Source: DUZB01 sp963747555
GTDB taxonomy: Bacteria > Desulfobacterota > DSM-4660 > Desulfatiglandales > Desulfatiglandaceae
NCBI GenBank assembly: GCA_963747555.1
Contig: CAVVFZ010000002.1
Location: 1-64,000 of the forward strand
Direction of reading: 5' to 3'
DNA length: 64,000 nucleotides
Part shown: piece by piece, positions 17,700-26,755 of the stretch
Layout: every line of letters starts with the position of its first letter
How positions within the stretch are numbered: the stretch's first letter is position 1
Made by a program: the position numbers and the translations under genes
The notes under the pieces: model-generated
Database searches by the model: none
What the model saw: only the letters and a program-made list of their open reading frames with translations
What the model was told of the DNA's origin: nothing

Positions 17700-17704
17700 C
17701 GAAA

Positions 17705-18043
17705 TCACTCGGCTTGCTTCTCTTTTTTCTTTTTCTTTTTCTGCTGTCGCTTGCTTTCCGACTCCTCCGTGACTTCCTTCTTTTTGGACTTTTTTACTTT
17801 GGGTGTTGCCAGTTTTTCCGCCTTGGCTACGGCCATCTCCTGGACTTTCTTTTCCCGATTCACAATAGTTTCCAACCGTTTATTCGTTTCTCTGAGCTTG
17901 GCCCGGAGCTGTCTGACCGTGGTGTCTCTGGTCACAGTTGCGGATTCAACACCTTGCTCCTTGAGTTCTGCGAGCCTTTGACTTAGTTTCTCCTCCCAAT
18001 GGGCCTTCTGTTCCGACCTTTCTTCTTTTCCTTTTGATGCCAT
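17705..18043 (-). CDS. Small Lys/Glu-rich coiled-coil protein
   Basis: A 112-residue highly charged protein, not assigned to a function. The centre (QLRAKLRETNKRLETIVNRE) has heptad spacing suggesting a coiled coil, and the C-terminus is a run of Lys, Gln and Glu ending KEKQAE. The start at 18043 (MASKGKEERSEQ) is preceded by AAGGAAAGG. Such lysine tails often bind nucleic acid, which is only a suggestion. It lies tail to tail with the HD gene. Confidence 0.6.
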   Translation of the reverse strand: MASKGKEERSEQKAHWEEKLSQRLAELKEQGVESATVTRDTTVRQLRAKLRETNKRLETIVNREKKVQEMAVAKAEKLATPKVKKSKKKEVTEESESKRQQKKKKKKEKQAE

Positions 18044-18186
18044 AGGTTTCCTTTCCTTGTGCGTATAATCAAATAAATAAGAGGCCAAGGTTTGTTCCCT
18101 GTCCTCGGCAATCCCTCTTAAGAGGAACCAAACGTGTCCGATTCCTCTTTATCAGGAAATGAGTCAATAGTAAAGGACTCTTCTCG

Positions 18187-19197
18187 TCAACAGATCCTTG
18201 GGAGCTGCTCCCCTGTCAGGACCGGGAGAATCCGGGTGCCTCCTATTTTGGTTTTGAGCCATACTTTCCCGATGTGCTGATCAGTGACTTCTCCAACAAT
18301 GGCGCTGGCTTTTCCAAAAGCGTGCCCTTTCATGCTGTGAAGAACCGTTTGTGCGTCTTCTTTGGCTACAAATACCAGACATTTTCCTTCATTGGCCACA
18401 TACAGGGGATCGATCCCGAGTATCTCGGATACGGCGGAAACCGATGTGCTGATGGGCAGGTTCTCCTCAAAAAGGTGGATGCCGACCCCTGACTGGGTTG
18501 CAATTTCATTCAGTGCCGTGGCAACTCCTCCCCTCGTTGGATCTCTGAGAACATGGGTTTGAGGACAGACGTGAAGAATTCGATCCACAAGGGAATTCAG
18601 GGGAGCGCTATCGCTCAAGAGGGCCGATTTCAATTCCAGCCCCTGGCGACGGGTGAGAATGGCCAGCCCGTGCTCTCCAACGGGTCCGTTAAGGAGGATC
18701 AGATCTCCCGGTTCGGCGTTGCAGCAGCTCACATCAATCCCGTCGGAAATCGAACCGATGCCCGCGGTATTAATATAAATCTTATCCGCATGCCCCTTGG
18801 GTACGACCTTGGTATCTCCGGCCACCACCATTACCCCGGATTCCTGACAAGCCTGGGCAACCGAATCCACGATTTTTGCCAGATCTTCAAGGGGGAAACC
18901 TTCTTCCAGTATCAAACCAAGGGTCAGATAAAGTGGAACAGCCCCCTGCATGGACAGATCATTTACGGTACCGTGGATCGCCAGGCTGCCGATATCCCCT
19001 CCGGGAAAAAAAATAGGATCCACTACATAAGAGTCCGTCGTCATGGCCACTTTCCCTTTGGAAAGCTTCAAAACGGCGCTGTCATCCATCCTGTCGAGGA
19101 AGGGATTTGACAGACGGCTCATGAAAATATCATGAACCAGCTCATGGGATGCTTCGCCCCCACTGCCGTGATCCAGAGTGATGAACTTGTCACGCAT
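18187..19197 (-). CDS. hypE: Hydrogenase maturation protein HypE
   Basis: Converts the carbamoylated C-terminal cysteine to a thiocyanate, the source of the cyanide ligands of [NiFe]-hydrogenase. The 336-residue protein has the PurM-like fold signatures DHGSGGEASHELV, MDDSAVLKL, TDSYVVDPIFFPGGDIG and VAGDTKVV, and RDPTRGGVATALNEIA. It ends in PRIC, the modified cysteine of the family. The ATG at 19197 gives family length; the open frame upstream is not conserved. No other hyp or hydrogenase structural gene is in this window. Confidence 0.93.
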   Translation of the reverse strand: MRDKFITLDHGSGGEASHELVHDIFMSRLSNPFLDRMDDSAVLKLSKGKVAMTTDSYVVDPIFFPGGDIGSLAIHGTVNDLSMQGAVPLYLTLGLILEEGFPLEDLAKIVDSVAQACQESGVMVVAGDTKVVPKGHADKIYINTAGIGSISDGIDVSCCNAEPGDLILLNGPVGEHGLAILTRRQGLELKSALLSDSAPLNSLVDRILHVCPQTHVLRDPTRGGVATALNEIATQSGVGIHLFEENLPISTSVSAVSEILGIDPLYVANEGKCLVFVAKEDAQTVLHSMKGHAFGKASAIVGEVTDQHIGKVWLKTKIGGTRILPVLTGEQLPRIC

Positions 19198-19226
19198 AGA
19201 TGGAATCCTCGTATTGAAAATCGGAT

Positions 19227-19769
19227 CTACAGGGAATCTGCATAGCTTTTCATTTCCTTCATAAGGGCCGGAATCATCTTTCTGATGAAGCTCTCTCTGT
19301 CGTATGGGATCAGGGCCGAAAATTCCGCGTAGGCGGGATGTTCGCTGCTCAACTGAGGGATTTTTGTCTGAAGCGAAAGCCCCCGCTTTTCGAACTCCAA
19401 CACAAGAGCTACGAGGGTCAGATCCTGGCCCGGATAACTTTCGAGCCAGTCGAGCCTTTTCATGCATTCAAAACGAATGCGGTCCAGCAGAAAAAGGTAA
19501 TGGTCTATAATGAGCATTTTTTGTGTGGGGTTCATCTCATTGAATTCAAACCCCGAGCCAAAATTCTTCAGGTGCATGATAAGATCGTACAGATAAAACA
19601 TCCCCTGGTCTTTTCCCTGTGCCAGAAAAGAAAGTACCCCGATGGAAACGTCTCCGAGCCTTGTTTCAAAATCAAAATGCTCATGAAAACGGCTGTTCCA
19701 ATTACGGAAAGCCCTTTTTGCCGTCAATAAAAGCCTGCTCTTTTCAAAGTCGATAACCTGCGTAATCAT
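19227..19769 (-). CDS. Conserved-looking protein of unknown function
   Basis: A 180-residue soluble, mostly helical protein that I do not recognise. It is rich in aromatic and charged residues, with no signal peptide, membrane segment or cysteine cluster. Its ATG overlaps the stop of the acyl-CoA transferase-GNAT gene by 4 bases (ATGA), and hypE starts 29 bases after its end. It is therefore probably co-expressed with both. Confidence 0.55.
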   Translation of the reverse strand: MITQVIDFEKSRLLLTAKRAFRNWNSRFHEHFDFETRLGDVSIGVLSFLAQGKDQGMFYLYDLIMHLKNFGSGFEFNEMNPTQKMLIIDHYLFLLDRIRFECMKRLDWLESYPGQDLTLVALVLEFEKRGLSLQTKIPQLSSEHPAYAEFSALIPYDRESFIRKMIPALMKEMKSYADSL

Positions 19770-21664
19770 CTGCCTTCGCCAACGTCCGTGTGATTTTCGT
19801 CCCGGGTGGAAAATGGGATCTTCAGTTCATACACCCCACTGTCCAGTACCGCCTGAATGGGGCTTTCTGAGGCGGACTCAAATACTTTCAGCATCGCTTT
19901 ATTCGTAGCCAGTACGTCCGCGTGAAATCCTTCAATCCCTCTGTCGCGGGCAATTCTTCTGAGGGTCTTAAAGAGAAATGTTGCAATGCCTTTTCCCTGA
20001 AAAGCCTCATCCACCACGAACGCCACATCGGCTTGGGGCCGATCGTGAAAACGAACATACCTCGCTTCGGCAACGATTCTTCCCTCGCCCGGCTCCCCCA
20101 TGAGGCCGACAATCGACATGATTCTCCGATAATCTACATTGACATAATCCTGCATTTTGGAATGGGGCATGGTCTTAATGGGCGAGAAGTAGCGATAATA
20201 GACGGACCTATCGGAGAATCGGTAAAAAAGGCGTCGCATTTCATCCACGTCGGATGGCTTGATGGCGCGAAACCGAAGGGTCAAACCGTCCTTAAATGTC
20301 CGGGTCCACGCAAGCTCCTCCGGATAGAGATGTCCCGATTCTGAAAGATAAATCTGATCCGGATACAGGATGTGTTTCTCTTTGGCAAGGGCTACCAGTT
20401 TCTCCCGATCGTCGGGGTGTGCGATATCAATCAGTGCCAGCGCCCTCTCCCGAATGGTCCTTCCCGTCATGGATGCGAGGCCGTACTCGGTAACCACCAT
20501 GTCCATGGCTTCTCTTCCTGCAAATTGATCGGGGAAATTTTCCAGGGAAAGAATGATGTTGGACTCATTCTCCAGGTTTCGACTCGGCAAGGCAAAGATG
20601 ATCCTCCCTCCCTTTGAGAACTTTGTCCCATTCAGGAACTCCTGGGCTTCACCGGGACCGGCCCCCACATTTCCCTTTCCCGTATGCAGGGCCACGCCAC
20701 CTGTAAGATCCACCTTGCGGGCTGGAATCACAACAATGAACCGGTCGTTGTTTCCGATTCTTTTTGGATCCGCCACCACATCAATGCCTTGAAATTCCAC
20801 AAGCGGGTTGCGGTGAAGCCAAGTGAGCAGTTCCGACGTTCCCAAGGCGTAGGCCGCCAGAGATTTCCCAAGGAAAGTCCCTTTCCTTCGATTGGAGACG
20901 GCGCCGCTATTTACCAGATCCATAACCGCGTCCGTAAAAAACGGCGAATGGATGCCCAGATGCTTCTTCCCTTTAAGATGGAGCGCCATGGCCTCAAAAA
21001 GAGGGCCAACGGAAAAAGCCAGGCAACTGCCATCCTGAATAATGGACGCCACGTTTGCGCCAACCTTATCGTACACCTCGTCTACGGGCCACCGGGGAAA
21101 GTAGATGGGGGGTTCCGTAGCATCCACCAGAAAATCAAAATCATCCACATGAACAAAGGTGTCCCCAAGAGTCCTGGGCGCCCACTCATTAATTTCGCCC
21201 ACGACAAGGGAGGCCTGTTCCATGGCCTGTCTCGCCACATCTATGGCGGAGCCCAGGCTGCAGTATCCGGCCCTGTCAGGGGGGGTAATCTGGATAAATG
21301 CCGCGTCAATCCCGATCTTACCGGACTCAATGAGAGAGGGAATCCGGGAAAAACTCGTGGGAATAAGATCAATTCTTCCTTCTGTGATGGCTTCGCTGGC
21401 TACCCAGCCTGCAAAGAATGTCTTGAGTCGGAATTTGTGGGTATCCTGTTCCGCTAAGGATATGGCCTGGCCGAAGCTGACCAGCTGTATGAATTCCAGA
21501 TCTCTCAAATTGCCCAATGTCGAAGCCATGAGACTCTTTACCAGCGCCCGGGGTTCCGCTACCCCAGTACTGAGAAAAATACTCATTCCCGGTCTTATTT
21601 TTGAAAGCACTTTTTCCGTGGATACCCGTTTTGCTCTCCAGTCTCCTTTCGTGCGAGTGAACAT
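19766..21664 (-). CDS. Acyl-CoA hydrolase/transferase fused to a GNAT acetyltransferase domain
   Basis: A 632-residue two-domain protein. Residues about 1-430 match the acetyl-CoA hydrolase / 4-hydroxybutyrate CoA-transferase family: GMSIFLSTGVAEPRALVKSL, DAAFIQITPPDRAGYCSLG, GIHSPFFTDAVMDLV and MVVTEYGLASMTGRTIRERA. Residues about 455-620 are a GNAT fold, with RFRAIKPSDVDEMRRLF and the acetyl-CoA loop VVDEAFQGKGIATFLFKTL. The CoA-transferase half would move CoA between carboxylates; the GNAT half could acetylate a protein or small molecule. The gene overlaps the next one by 4 bases and the znuA-like gene by one (TAATG). Confidence 0.82.
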   Translation of the reverse strand: MFTRTKGDWRAKRVSTEKVLSKIRPGMSIFLSTGVAEPRALVKSLMASTLGNLRDLEFIQLVSFGQAISLAEQDTHKFRLKTFFAGWVASEAITEGRIDLIPTSFSRIPSLIESGKIGIDAAFIQITPPDRAGYCSLGSAIDVARQAMEQASLVVGEINEWAPRTLGDTFVHVDDFDFLVDATEPPIYFPRWPVDEVYDKVGANVASIIQDGSCLAFSVGPLFEAMALHLKGKKHLGIHSPFFTDAVMDLVNSGAVSNRRKGTFLGKSLAAYALGTSELLTWLHRNPLVEFQGIDVVADPKRIGNNDRFIVVIPARKVDLTGGVALHTGKGNVGAGPGEAQEFLNGTKFSKGGRIIFALPSRNLENESNIILSLENFPDQFAGREAMDMVVTEYGLASMTGRTIRERALALIDIAHPDDREKLVALAKEKHILYPDQIYLSESGHLYPEELAWTRTFKDGLTLRFRAIKPSDVDEMRRLFYRFSDRSVYYRYFSPIKTMPHSKMQDYVNVDYRRIMSIVGLMGEPGEGRIVAEARYVRFHDRPQADVAFVVDEAFQGKGIATFLFKTLRRIARDRGIEGFHADVLATNKAMLKVFESASESPIQAVLDSGVYELKIPFSTRDENHTDVGEGR

Positions 21665-22590
21665 TACTGTATCTTCCCCTTCGGATTGGAATTTAGCCGG
21701 AACTGTTCCGCTACAACCAGGAGGTTTTTCTGCCAGTCTTCAGCGAGCGGATCAGCGATAACCACATGGGCGCCTGTTTCTCCGGCCACTACCTCGGCCG
21801 TCTTCGTTGAAAATTGCGGCTGGACAAAAACCGCCTTCACCCTGTTTTTCCGTGCAAAGCGGATGAGCTCCGCCAGGTATGCGGCGCCGGGTTCCTTCCC
21901 TTCGGCTTCAATGGGGATCTGCTTTAAGCCGTAATGATCCGCAAAATATCCCCAGGTGGGGTGGAAAACCAGAAAGGCCTTCTGTTTGCCGTCGAGTTCA
22001 AGGATGTCCCCTATTTTCTTGTCCAGTCGATCAAGTTCGTCCAGGAAATTATTCAGATTGTTTTCATACACGCCCCTGTTTGCAGGATCCTCTTTTATAA
22101 GAAACGCCGCAATGACCCGGGCCTGCGATTTTACGAGAGGCGGGGAAAGCCAGATGTGCGGATCAGGAGAATCGCTCTCTGTTGCCTGCTTTTCTTCCCG
22201 TCCGTGAATCACTTCGTCAAGTCCGTGATTGTGTGCCATCATAGGACGTTTCTTGATTCCCCGGTCCGTATGGGCAATAGCCATGTCCGGATTGATCCGT
22301 TTGAACCTTTCCAACCAGGATGTTTCAAAGGGAACCCCAATGGCAAAATAGATTTTGGAGGCACGAAGATCCTTGAGTTGAGCCGGCTTGGGCTCATAGG
22401 TAGCGGGACTGAAACCGGGAAGGACCATGACGGAGACGGTCACCAGATCCCCTCCGATTTTTTTTACAAAATATTTCTGGGGCAAAATACTCACGGTAAC
22501 GGGGAGCTTTCCTTCTCCCCTACCGGGTTGAGGGTACAGCCCGCAGAGCAAACCGATCAGACAACATGTGACGATAATCTTTGACAACAC
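21664..22590 (-). CDS. ZnuA-like metal-binding periplasmic protein
   Basis: A 308-residue member of the zinc/manganese ABC transporter substrate-binding family. The N-terminus has a basic residue, a hydrophobic stretch IIVTCCLIGLLCGLYP and a likely signal-peptidase site near GRGEG. Family motifs are VTVSILPQKYFVKKIGGD, LPGFSPATYEPKP, the ligand-region DPHIWLSPP and FHPTWGYFADHYGL. The usual His-rich loop is reduced to a short MAHNHGLDEVIHGREE. No ABC ATPase or permease gene lies in the window, and its partner is a CoA-transferase fusion, an odd setting. Confidence 0.82.
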   Translation of the reverse strand: MLSKIIVTCCLIGLLCGLYPQPGRGEGKLPVTVSILPQKYFVKKIGGDLVTVSVMVLPGFSPATYEPKPAQLKDLRASKIYFAIGVPFETSWLERFKRINPDMAIAHTDRGIKKRPMMAHNHGLDEVIHGREEKQATESDSPDPHIWLSPPLVKSQARVIAAFLIKEDPANRGVYENNLNNFLDELDRLDKKIGDILELDGKQKAFLVFHPTWGYFADHYGLKQIPIEAEGKEPGAAYLAELIRFARKNRVKAVFVQPQFSTKTAEVVAGETGAHVVIADPLAEDWQKNLLVVAEQFRLNSNPKGKIQ

Positions 22591-22632
22591 GGCGGAGTTC
22601 TTCCTGGTAAATGGGTTAAATAACTGGTTTGA

Positions 22633-23511
22633 TCACGCCTTTTGGGCCACTACCACTCTGTAGGAACGGCTGTAGTCTTTTACCCGCTTTATTCCGGTAT
22701 AGGCATTCATCCGGTCCATCATGGTCATGACCGTTCCTGTCTGCACTGGCGCCATTTCAATCACGAGCCATCCCCCTGAATCTATGAACCCGTGGGCGAA
22801 TTTTATGATCTCTTTGATGCAATGTAACCCTTCCTCTCGGCCGTCCAAGGCAATCTTCGGCTCATGGTCTCTCACCTCGGGAGGAAGATGGGGATATTCA
22901 CTGGTTGAGACATAGGGAGGGTTGGAGAGAATCAGATCAAAACGAAGGTTTTGAAGGGGCCCCCACAGATCACCCAGCAAAAAGGTTATTTTATCCGATA
23001 CGTTGTGGGCATCTGCATTGCGTTTTGCCACCTCCAGGGCATCTTGTGATATATCGGTAGCCCATACATGAACATCGCCCATCTCCCTTGCCGAAACCAC
23101 GGAGATGACCCCGCTTCCCGTGCACAAATCAAGGATACGCAAGGGTCGCTCTGATAAAAGCGGAATGGTTTTTACCAGATGGATGGCCTGCTCCAGGAGG
23201 ACTTCCGTTTCAGGCCTCGGGACAAGAACGTTCCTGTTTACTTCAAAATCAAGAGACCAAAACTCCTGTTTCCCGGTGATGTACTGCAATGGTTCATGTC
23301 CGATACGTCGTTGGATGAGTTTGCGAAAATAGGAAACTTCCCCACGGGTCAGCGGTTTGTCAAAATTAAGGTAGAGGTCGATCCGTTCAAGTTTCAGGCT
23401 ATGCCCCAGAAGAACTTCTGCTGTGAGGCGAGGATTTTCTATTTCTTTTTGACGCAGATAATCAGCGGCAACAGAGAGCAGGTCCTTTATATTCCAATTC
23501 TTTTCAGGCAT
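22633..23511 (-). CDS. prmC: Release factor glutamine methyltransferase PrmC
   Basis: Methylates the Gln of the GGQ motif in release factors RF1 and RF2. The 292-residue protein has the helical N-terminal domain (ENPRLTAEVLLGHSL), the SAM loop LDLCTGSGVISVVSA and the catalytic NPPYVSTSEYP. It sits 61 bases downstream of prfA, whose product is its substrate. Confidence 0.95.
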   Translation of the reverse strand: MPEKNWNIKDLLSVAADYLRQKEIENPRLTAEVLLGHSLKLERIDLYLNFDKPLTRGEVSYFRKLIQRRIGHEPLQYITGKQEFWSLDFEVNRNVLVPRPETEVLLEQAIHLVKTIPLLSERPLRILDLCTGSGVISVVSAREMGDVHVWATDISQDALEVAKRNADAHNVSDKITFLLGDLWGPLQNLRFDLILSNPPYVSTSEYPHLPPEVRDHEPKIALDGREEGLHCIKEIIKFAHGFIDSGGWLVIEMAPVQTGTVMTMMDRMNAYTGIKRVKDYSRSYRVVVAQKA

Positions 23512-23572
23512 ATGGCTTTTTATAATGAGGAAAACAACAACCCGAAAGCTCTGTTGCCGCCCGATCGTTTCT

Positions 23573-24637
23573 TTACCGGGCCTGTTTCATGGATTCGGAC
23601 TGAAAATGCGTAATGAGGGGATCTATAATCATATCCAGTTCTCCATGGAGGAAGTTTTCCAGCTTGTAAAGGGTAAGACCAATCCTGTGATCGGTAACCC
23701 GCGCCTGTGGGAAATTGTAGGTTCTAATCCTCTCGCTTCTGTCTCCTGAACCAACCATGCTTTTGCGTTCCTCGGACATTTTGGAGTGCTGCTCGGCGCT
23801 TTCCATATCCAGCATCCTGGATCTAAGGACCTTCATCGCTTTGGCCTTGTTTTTGTGCTGAGATTTTTCGTCCTGACAGGTCACCACAATACCCGTGGGA
23901 ATATGGGTGATTCGAACCGCCGAATCCGTTGTGTTCACATGCTGACCGCCGCATCCGGAAGATCGGTAAACGTCGATCCGAAGGTCTTCCGGATTGATTT
24001 CCACATCGATCTCTTCGGCCTCGGGCAGAATGGCCACGGTGACCGCGGACGTATGAATTCTGCCCTGGGTTTCCGTCTCGGGAACGCGCTGTACACGATG
24101 AACGCCGCTTTCATATTTCAACCTGCTGAAAACCATGCGCCCGGAAACCAGGATAATAATTTCTTTGAACCCACCGATACCCGTCATGCTTTGACTCAGG
24201 ATTTCCGTCTTCCATCCCCTGGATTCCGCGTAACGGCTATACATCCGAAAAAGATCGGCGGCAAAGAGGGCGGCCTCTTCTCCGCCGGTACCGGCCCTGA
24301 TTTCCAGCAGGATGTTCTTTTCGTCATTGGGATCTTTGGGAGTCAGCATCACCATCAGCTCTTGTTCAATGTCTTCAAGGGCGGATGTCAGAGACTCAAT
24401 TTCCTCTCTTGCAAGCTTTCTCATGTCGGGGTCGGAATCGTTGAGAAACGTCCTGTTTTCCTCGATTTGATTTTGGACTGACTGGCATTTTCTGAAAGCG
24501 GTTACGATGGGAATTAGAGCGCTGTGCTCTTTAGCAAGTTTCTGATAGGTTTTTTGATCGCGGGCCACCTCCGGACGGCTGAGGCTGAATTCCAGATCGA
24601 CATATCGATCCTCGATCTCTTTAATTTTTCTGAACAT
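23573..24637 (-). CDS. prfA: Peptide chain release factor 1
   Basis: Recognises UAA and UAG stop codons and triggers peptide release. The 354-residue protein shows EIRAGTGGEEAALFAADLFR, the decoding-domain region HRVQRVPETETQGRIHTSAV and the catalytic SSGCGGQHVNTTDSAVRITH with GGQ. The C-terminal RSERIRTYNFPQARVTDHRI matches RF1. Confidence 0.95.
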   Translation of the reverse strand: MFRKIKEIEDRYVDLEFSLSRPEVARDQKTYQKLAKEHSALIPIVTAFRKCQSVQNQIEENRTFLNDSDPDMRKLAREEIESLTSALEDIEQELMVMLTPKDPNDEKNILLEIRAGTGGEEAALFAADLFRMYSRYAESRGWKTEILSQSMTGIGGFKEIIILVSGRMVFSRLKYESGVHRVQRVPETETQGRIHTSAVTVAILPEAEEIDVEINPEDLRIDVYRSSGCGGQHVNTTDSAVRITHIPTGIVVTCQDEKSQHKNKAKAMKVLRSRMLDMESAEQHSKMSEERKSMVGSGDRSERIRTYNFPQARVTDHRIGLTLYKLENFLHGELDMIIDPLITHFQSESMKQAR

Positions 24638-25192
24638 ATCCTTTTGGCCTTTCCCATGCGTGCAAATGCTTCAGAAAGTCACTCCCGAGCCCATCTCAAA
24701 ACGTCCTCTTTTGCCCGATCTCTGCGTCAGGCTCAAATTTTAAGCCTCGAAATATCAAACATATTCTTGTGTTTAAAATTGTCGCCTCCCCCGGTAAAAA
24801 ACACGGGATCTTCGACTAATCGCTAACAAAATCGAACAGTTTTAAACGGGCTCTCACGAAAAATCTTTTTACCCGCAGACAAGTTTCAAGGACGAGACCC
24901 TGTTATTTCCCCTTTCGGAAGATTGCCCAAAGAACCACCCTGCCGGCAGTCGTGGCATGACGGGATAAAACGCTCCGATCCGGTTTCTATTGCCCCAAGG
25001 GTCGCGAGGTCTCTACAGGCCGGCCGATGGTATATTACAGCCGTTAGGATGATGTTTTCGGGGGGAAAGCGCATCATCACCGTAAGGAGAAACCTGAGGC
25101 TCATAAAACCGAGGGGCCGGACAGGAATATGAAATACGGAATCGGGGTCCTCACGCCGTTTTGATGCAGCCCAGATCGGAATCCTTGTGTTC
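24638..25192. other. 555-base gap between prfA and rpmE, no recognisable gene
   Basis: I find no supported gene here. The frames that cross it are shadows of rpmE or lack similarity to anything known. The part 24700-24800 is AT-rich, with an AATTTTAA/TTAAAATT inverted pair around 24736-24780. In several related genomes a DUF1385 gene occupies this slot between rpmE and prfA, but none of its motifs is visible. Confidence 0.4.
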
Positions 25193-25426
25193 TTATGCCT
25201 GCGTCTGGGTTTCCTGCTGTTCCTGGTTGAACTGAGCGTATTTCTTTCTGAAACGCTCCACTCTTCCCGCGGAATCAACAAGTTTTTGTTTGCCCGTATA
25301 AAACGGATGGCATTTGGAACAAATCTCAATATTGATTTCCTTTATGGTGGATCCCGTTTCAAACTCATTTCCACAGGCGCATCTGACCATTGTTCTATAA
25401 TACTCGGGATGGATACCTTCTTTCAT
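25193..25426 (-). CDS. rpmE: 50S ribosomal protein L31 (zinc-binding form)
   Basis: A 77-residue L31. The start MKEGIHPEYYRTMVRCACGN and following EICSKCHPFYTGKQKLVDSA hold the four cysteines of the zinc-containing form. It lies downstream of rho beyond a terminator hairpin. Confidence 0.95.
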   Translation of the reverse strand: MKEGIHPEYYRTMVRCACGNEFETGSTIKEINIEICSKCHPFYTGKQKLVDSAGRVERFRKKYAQFNQEQQETQTQA

Positions 25427-25478
25427 CGGTTTATTTTCTCCTTATTTCTTTTAGTGTCGATAACATCCTCGCATAAGC

Positions 25479-25503
25479 AAAAAAAACCTGCTATTTCAAC
25501 AGG
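25479..25503 (-). terminator. Rho-independent terminator after rho
   Basis: On the minus strand CCTGTT, loop GAAAT, AGCAGG forms a six-pair stem (one G-U pair) followed by eight T. It lies just past the rho stop codon and before rpmE. Confidence 0.6.
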
Positions 25504-25507
25504 CTGC

Positions 25508-26755
25508 TCAACTGCTCATGGAGTCTAAGAATTCCTTATTATCTTTTGTTCCTTTAATTTTTTCAAGTAGAAATTCCATACTGTCAACGGGTGTGAGCGG
25601 AGCAAGGAGTTTGCGCAAAATCCAGATCCTGTTGAGATCCGCCTCGTCCTGAAGAAGCTCCTCTTTCCTCGTTCCTGAAAGGTTGATGTCGATAGAGGGA
25701 AAAACGCGTCTGTCACTGAGTTTGCGATCCAAATGGATTTCCATGTTACCGGTTCCCTTAAACTCCTCAAAAATTACCTCATCCATCCGGCTTCCCGTAT
25801 CAATAAGGGCGGTTGCAATGATAGTCAGGCTTCCCCCGTCCTCAATGTTTCGGGCGGCGCCGAAAAAGCGTTTTGGCTTGTGAAGGGCATTGGAATCGAG
25901 ACCTCCTGAGAGGATTTTTCCACTGGGTGGAACAACGGAGTTATAGGCGCGAGCCAGACGGGTAATGCTGTCAAGAAGAATCAGCACGTCCAGCTTATGT
26001 TCCACGAGCCTTTTGGCTTTTTCTATCACCATCTCCGCAACCTGCACGTGCCGTTGTGGAGGCTCGTCAAAGGTTGAGCTGATCACTTCTGCATCCACCG
26101 AACGAATCATGTCCGTAACCTCTTCCGGTCTTTCATCAATGAGCAGAACGATCTTGTGAATGCTTTTGTCGTTTGCGGTAACGCTGTTGGCGATATTCTG
26201 CAGCAGCATGGTCTTGCCGGTTCTTGGCGGAGCAACGATGAGCGCTCTCTGTCCCTTACCAAGGGGGGTCATCAGATCCATGATTCGTGTAGAATAATTG
26301 GTGGGCTCCACTTCCAGTTTGATTCTTTCCTCGGGATAAAGGGGGATCAGGTTGTCAAAAAGGATCTTCTCCCGGGAGATCTCTGGATCCTCATGGTTTA
26401 CGTTTTCCACTTTGAGCAGGGCAAAATACCTCTCGGACTCTTTTGGGGGTCGAATCTGACCGGTAACGGTATCGCCTTTTCTGAGGTTAAATCTTCGAAT
26501 CTGGGAAGGAGATATGTAAATATCATCCGGTCCGGGAAGATAATTGGCATCCGGCGCCCTGAGGAAGCCAAAACCATCCGGGAGGATCTCAAGTACCCCT
26601 TCTCCATAGATCAGGCCGTTTTGTTCGGAATGCGCCTGAAGCAGTGCAAAAGTAAGATCCTGTTTCCTCATTCCGGAGGCGCCTTCGATGCGGAATGCCT
26701 TTGCCATATCGGTCAGTTGACTGATTTTCAATTTCTTAAGTTCAACAAGATTCAT
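25508..26755 (-). CDS. rho: Transcription termination factor Rho
   Basis: Hexameric RNA helicase that ends transcription. The 415-residue protein begins with the Rho N-terminal domain (MNLVELKKLKISQLTDMAK), then the cold-shock RNA-binding domain (EGVLEILPDGFGFLR). The ATPase has Walker A APPRTGKTMLLQNIA, Walker B DVLILLDSITRLARAYN and the conserved SGGLDSNALHKPKRFFGAAR. It lacks the long N-terminal insertion seen in some phyla. Confidence 0.96.
   Translation of the reverse strand: MNLVELKKLKISQLTDMAKAFRIEGASGMRKQDLTFALLQAHSEQNGLIYGEGVLEILPDGFGFLRAPDANYLPGPDDIYISPSQIRRFNLRKGDTVTGQIRPPKESERYFALLKVENVNHEDPEISREKILFDNLIPLYPEERIKLEVEPTNYSTRIMDLMTPLGKGQRALIVAPPRTGKTMLLQNIANSVTANDKSIHKIVLLIDERPEEVTDMIRSVDAEVISSTFDEPPQRHVQVAEMVIEKAKRLVEHKLDVLILLDSITRLARAYNSVVPPSGKILSGGLDSNALHKPKRFFGAARNIEDGGSLTIIATALIDTGSRMDEVIFEEFKGTGNMEIHLDRKLSDRRVFPSIDINLSGTRKEELLQDEADLNRIWILRKLLAPLTPVDSMEFLLEKIKGTKDNKEFLDSMSS

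Noticed and set aside
19198..19467. 90-codon extension ahead of hypE
   Set aside because: Not part of HypE, and it lies over the end of the next gene; the start at 19197 gives family length.
20684..21457. 257-codon plus-strand frame
   Set aside because: Antisense shadow of the CoA-transferase fusion.
24886..25329. 147-codon minus-strand frame
   Set aside because: Half of it is a shadow of rpmE; no start signal and no recognisable protein.
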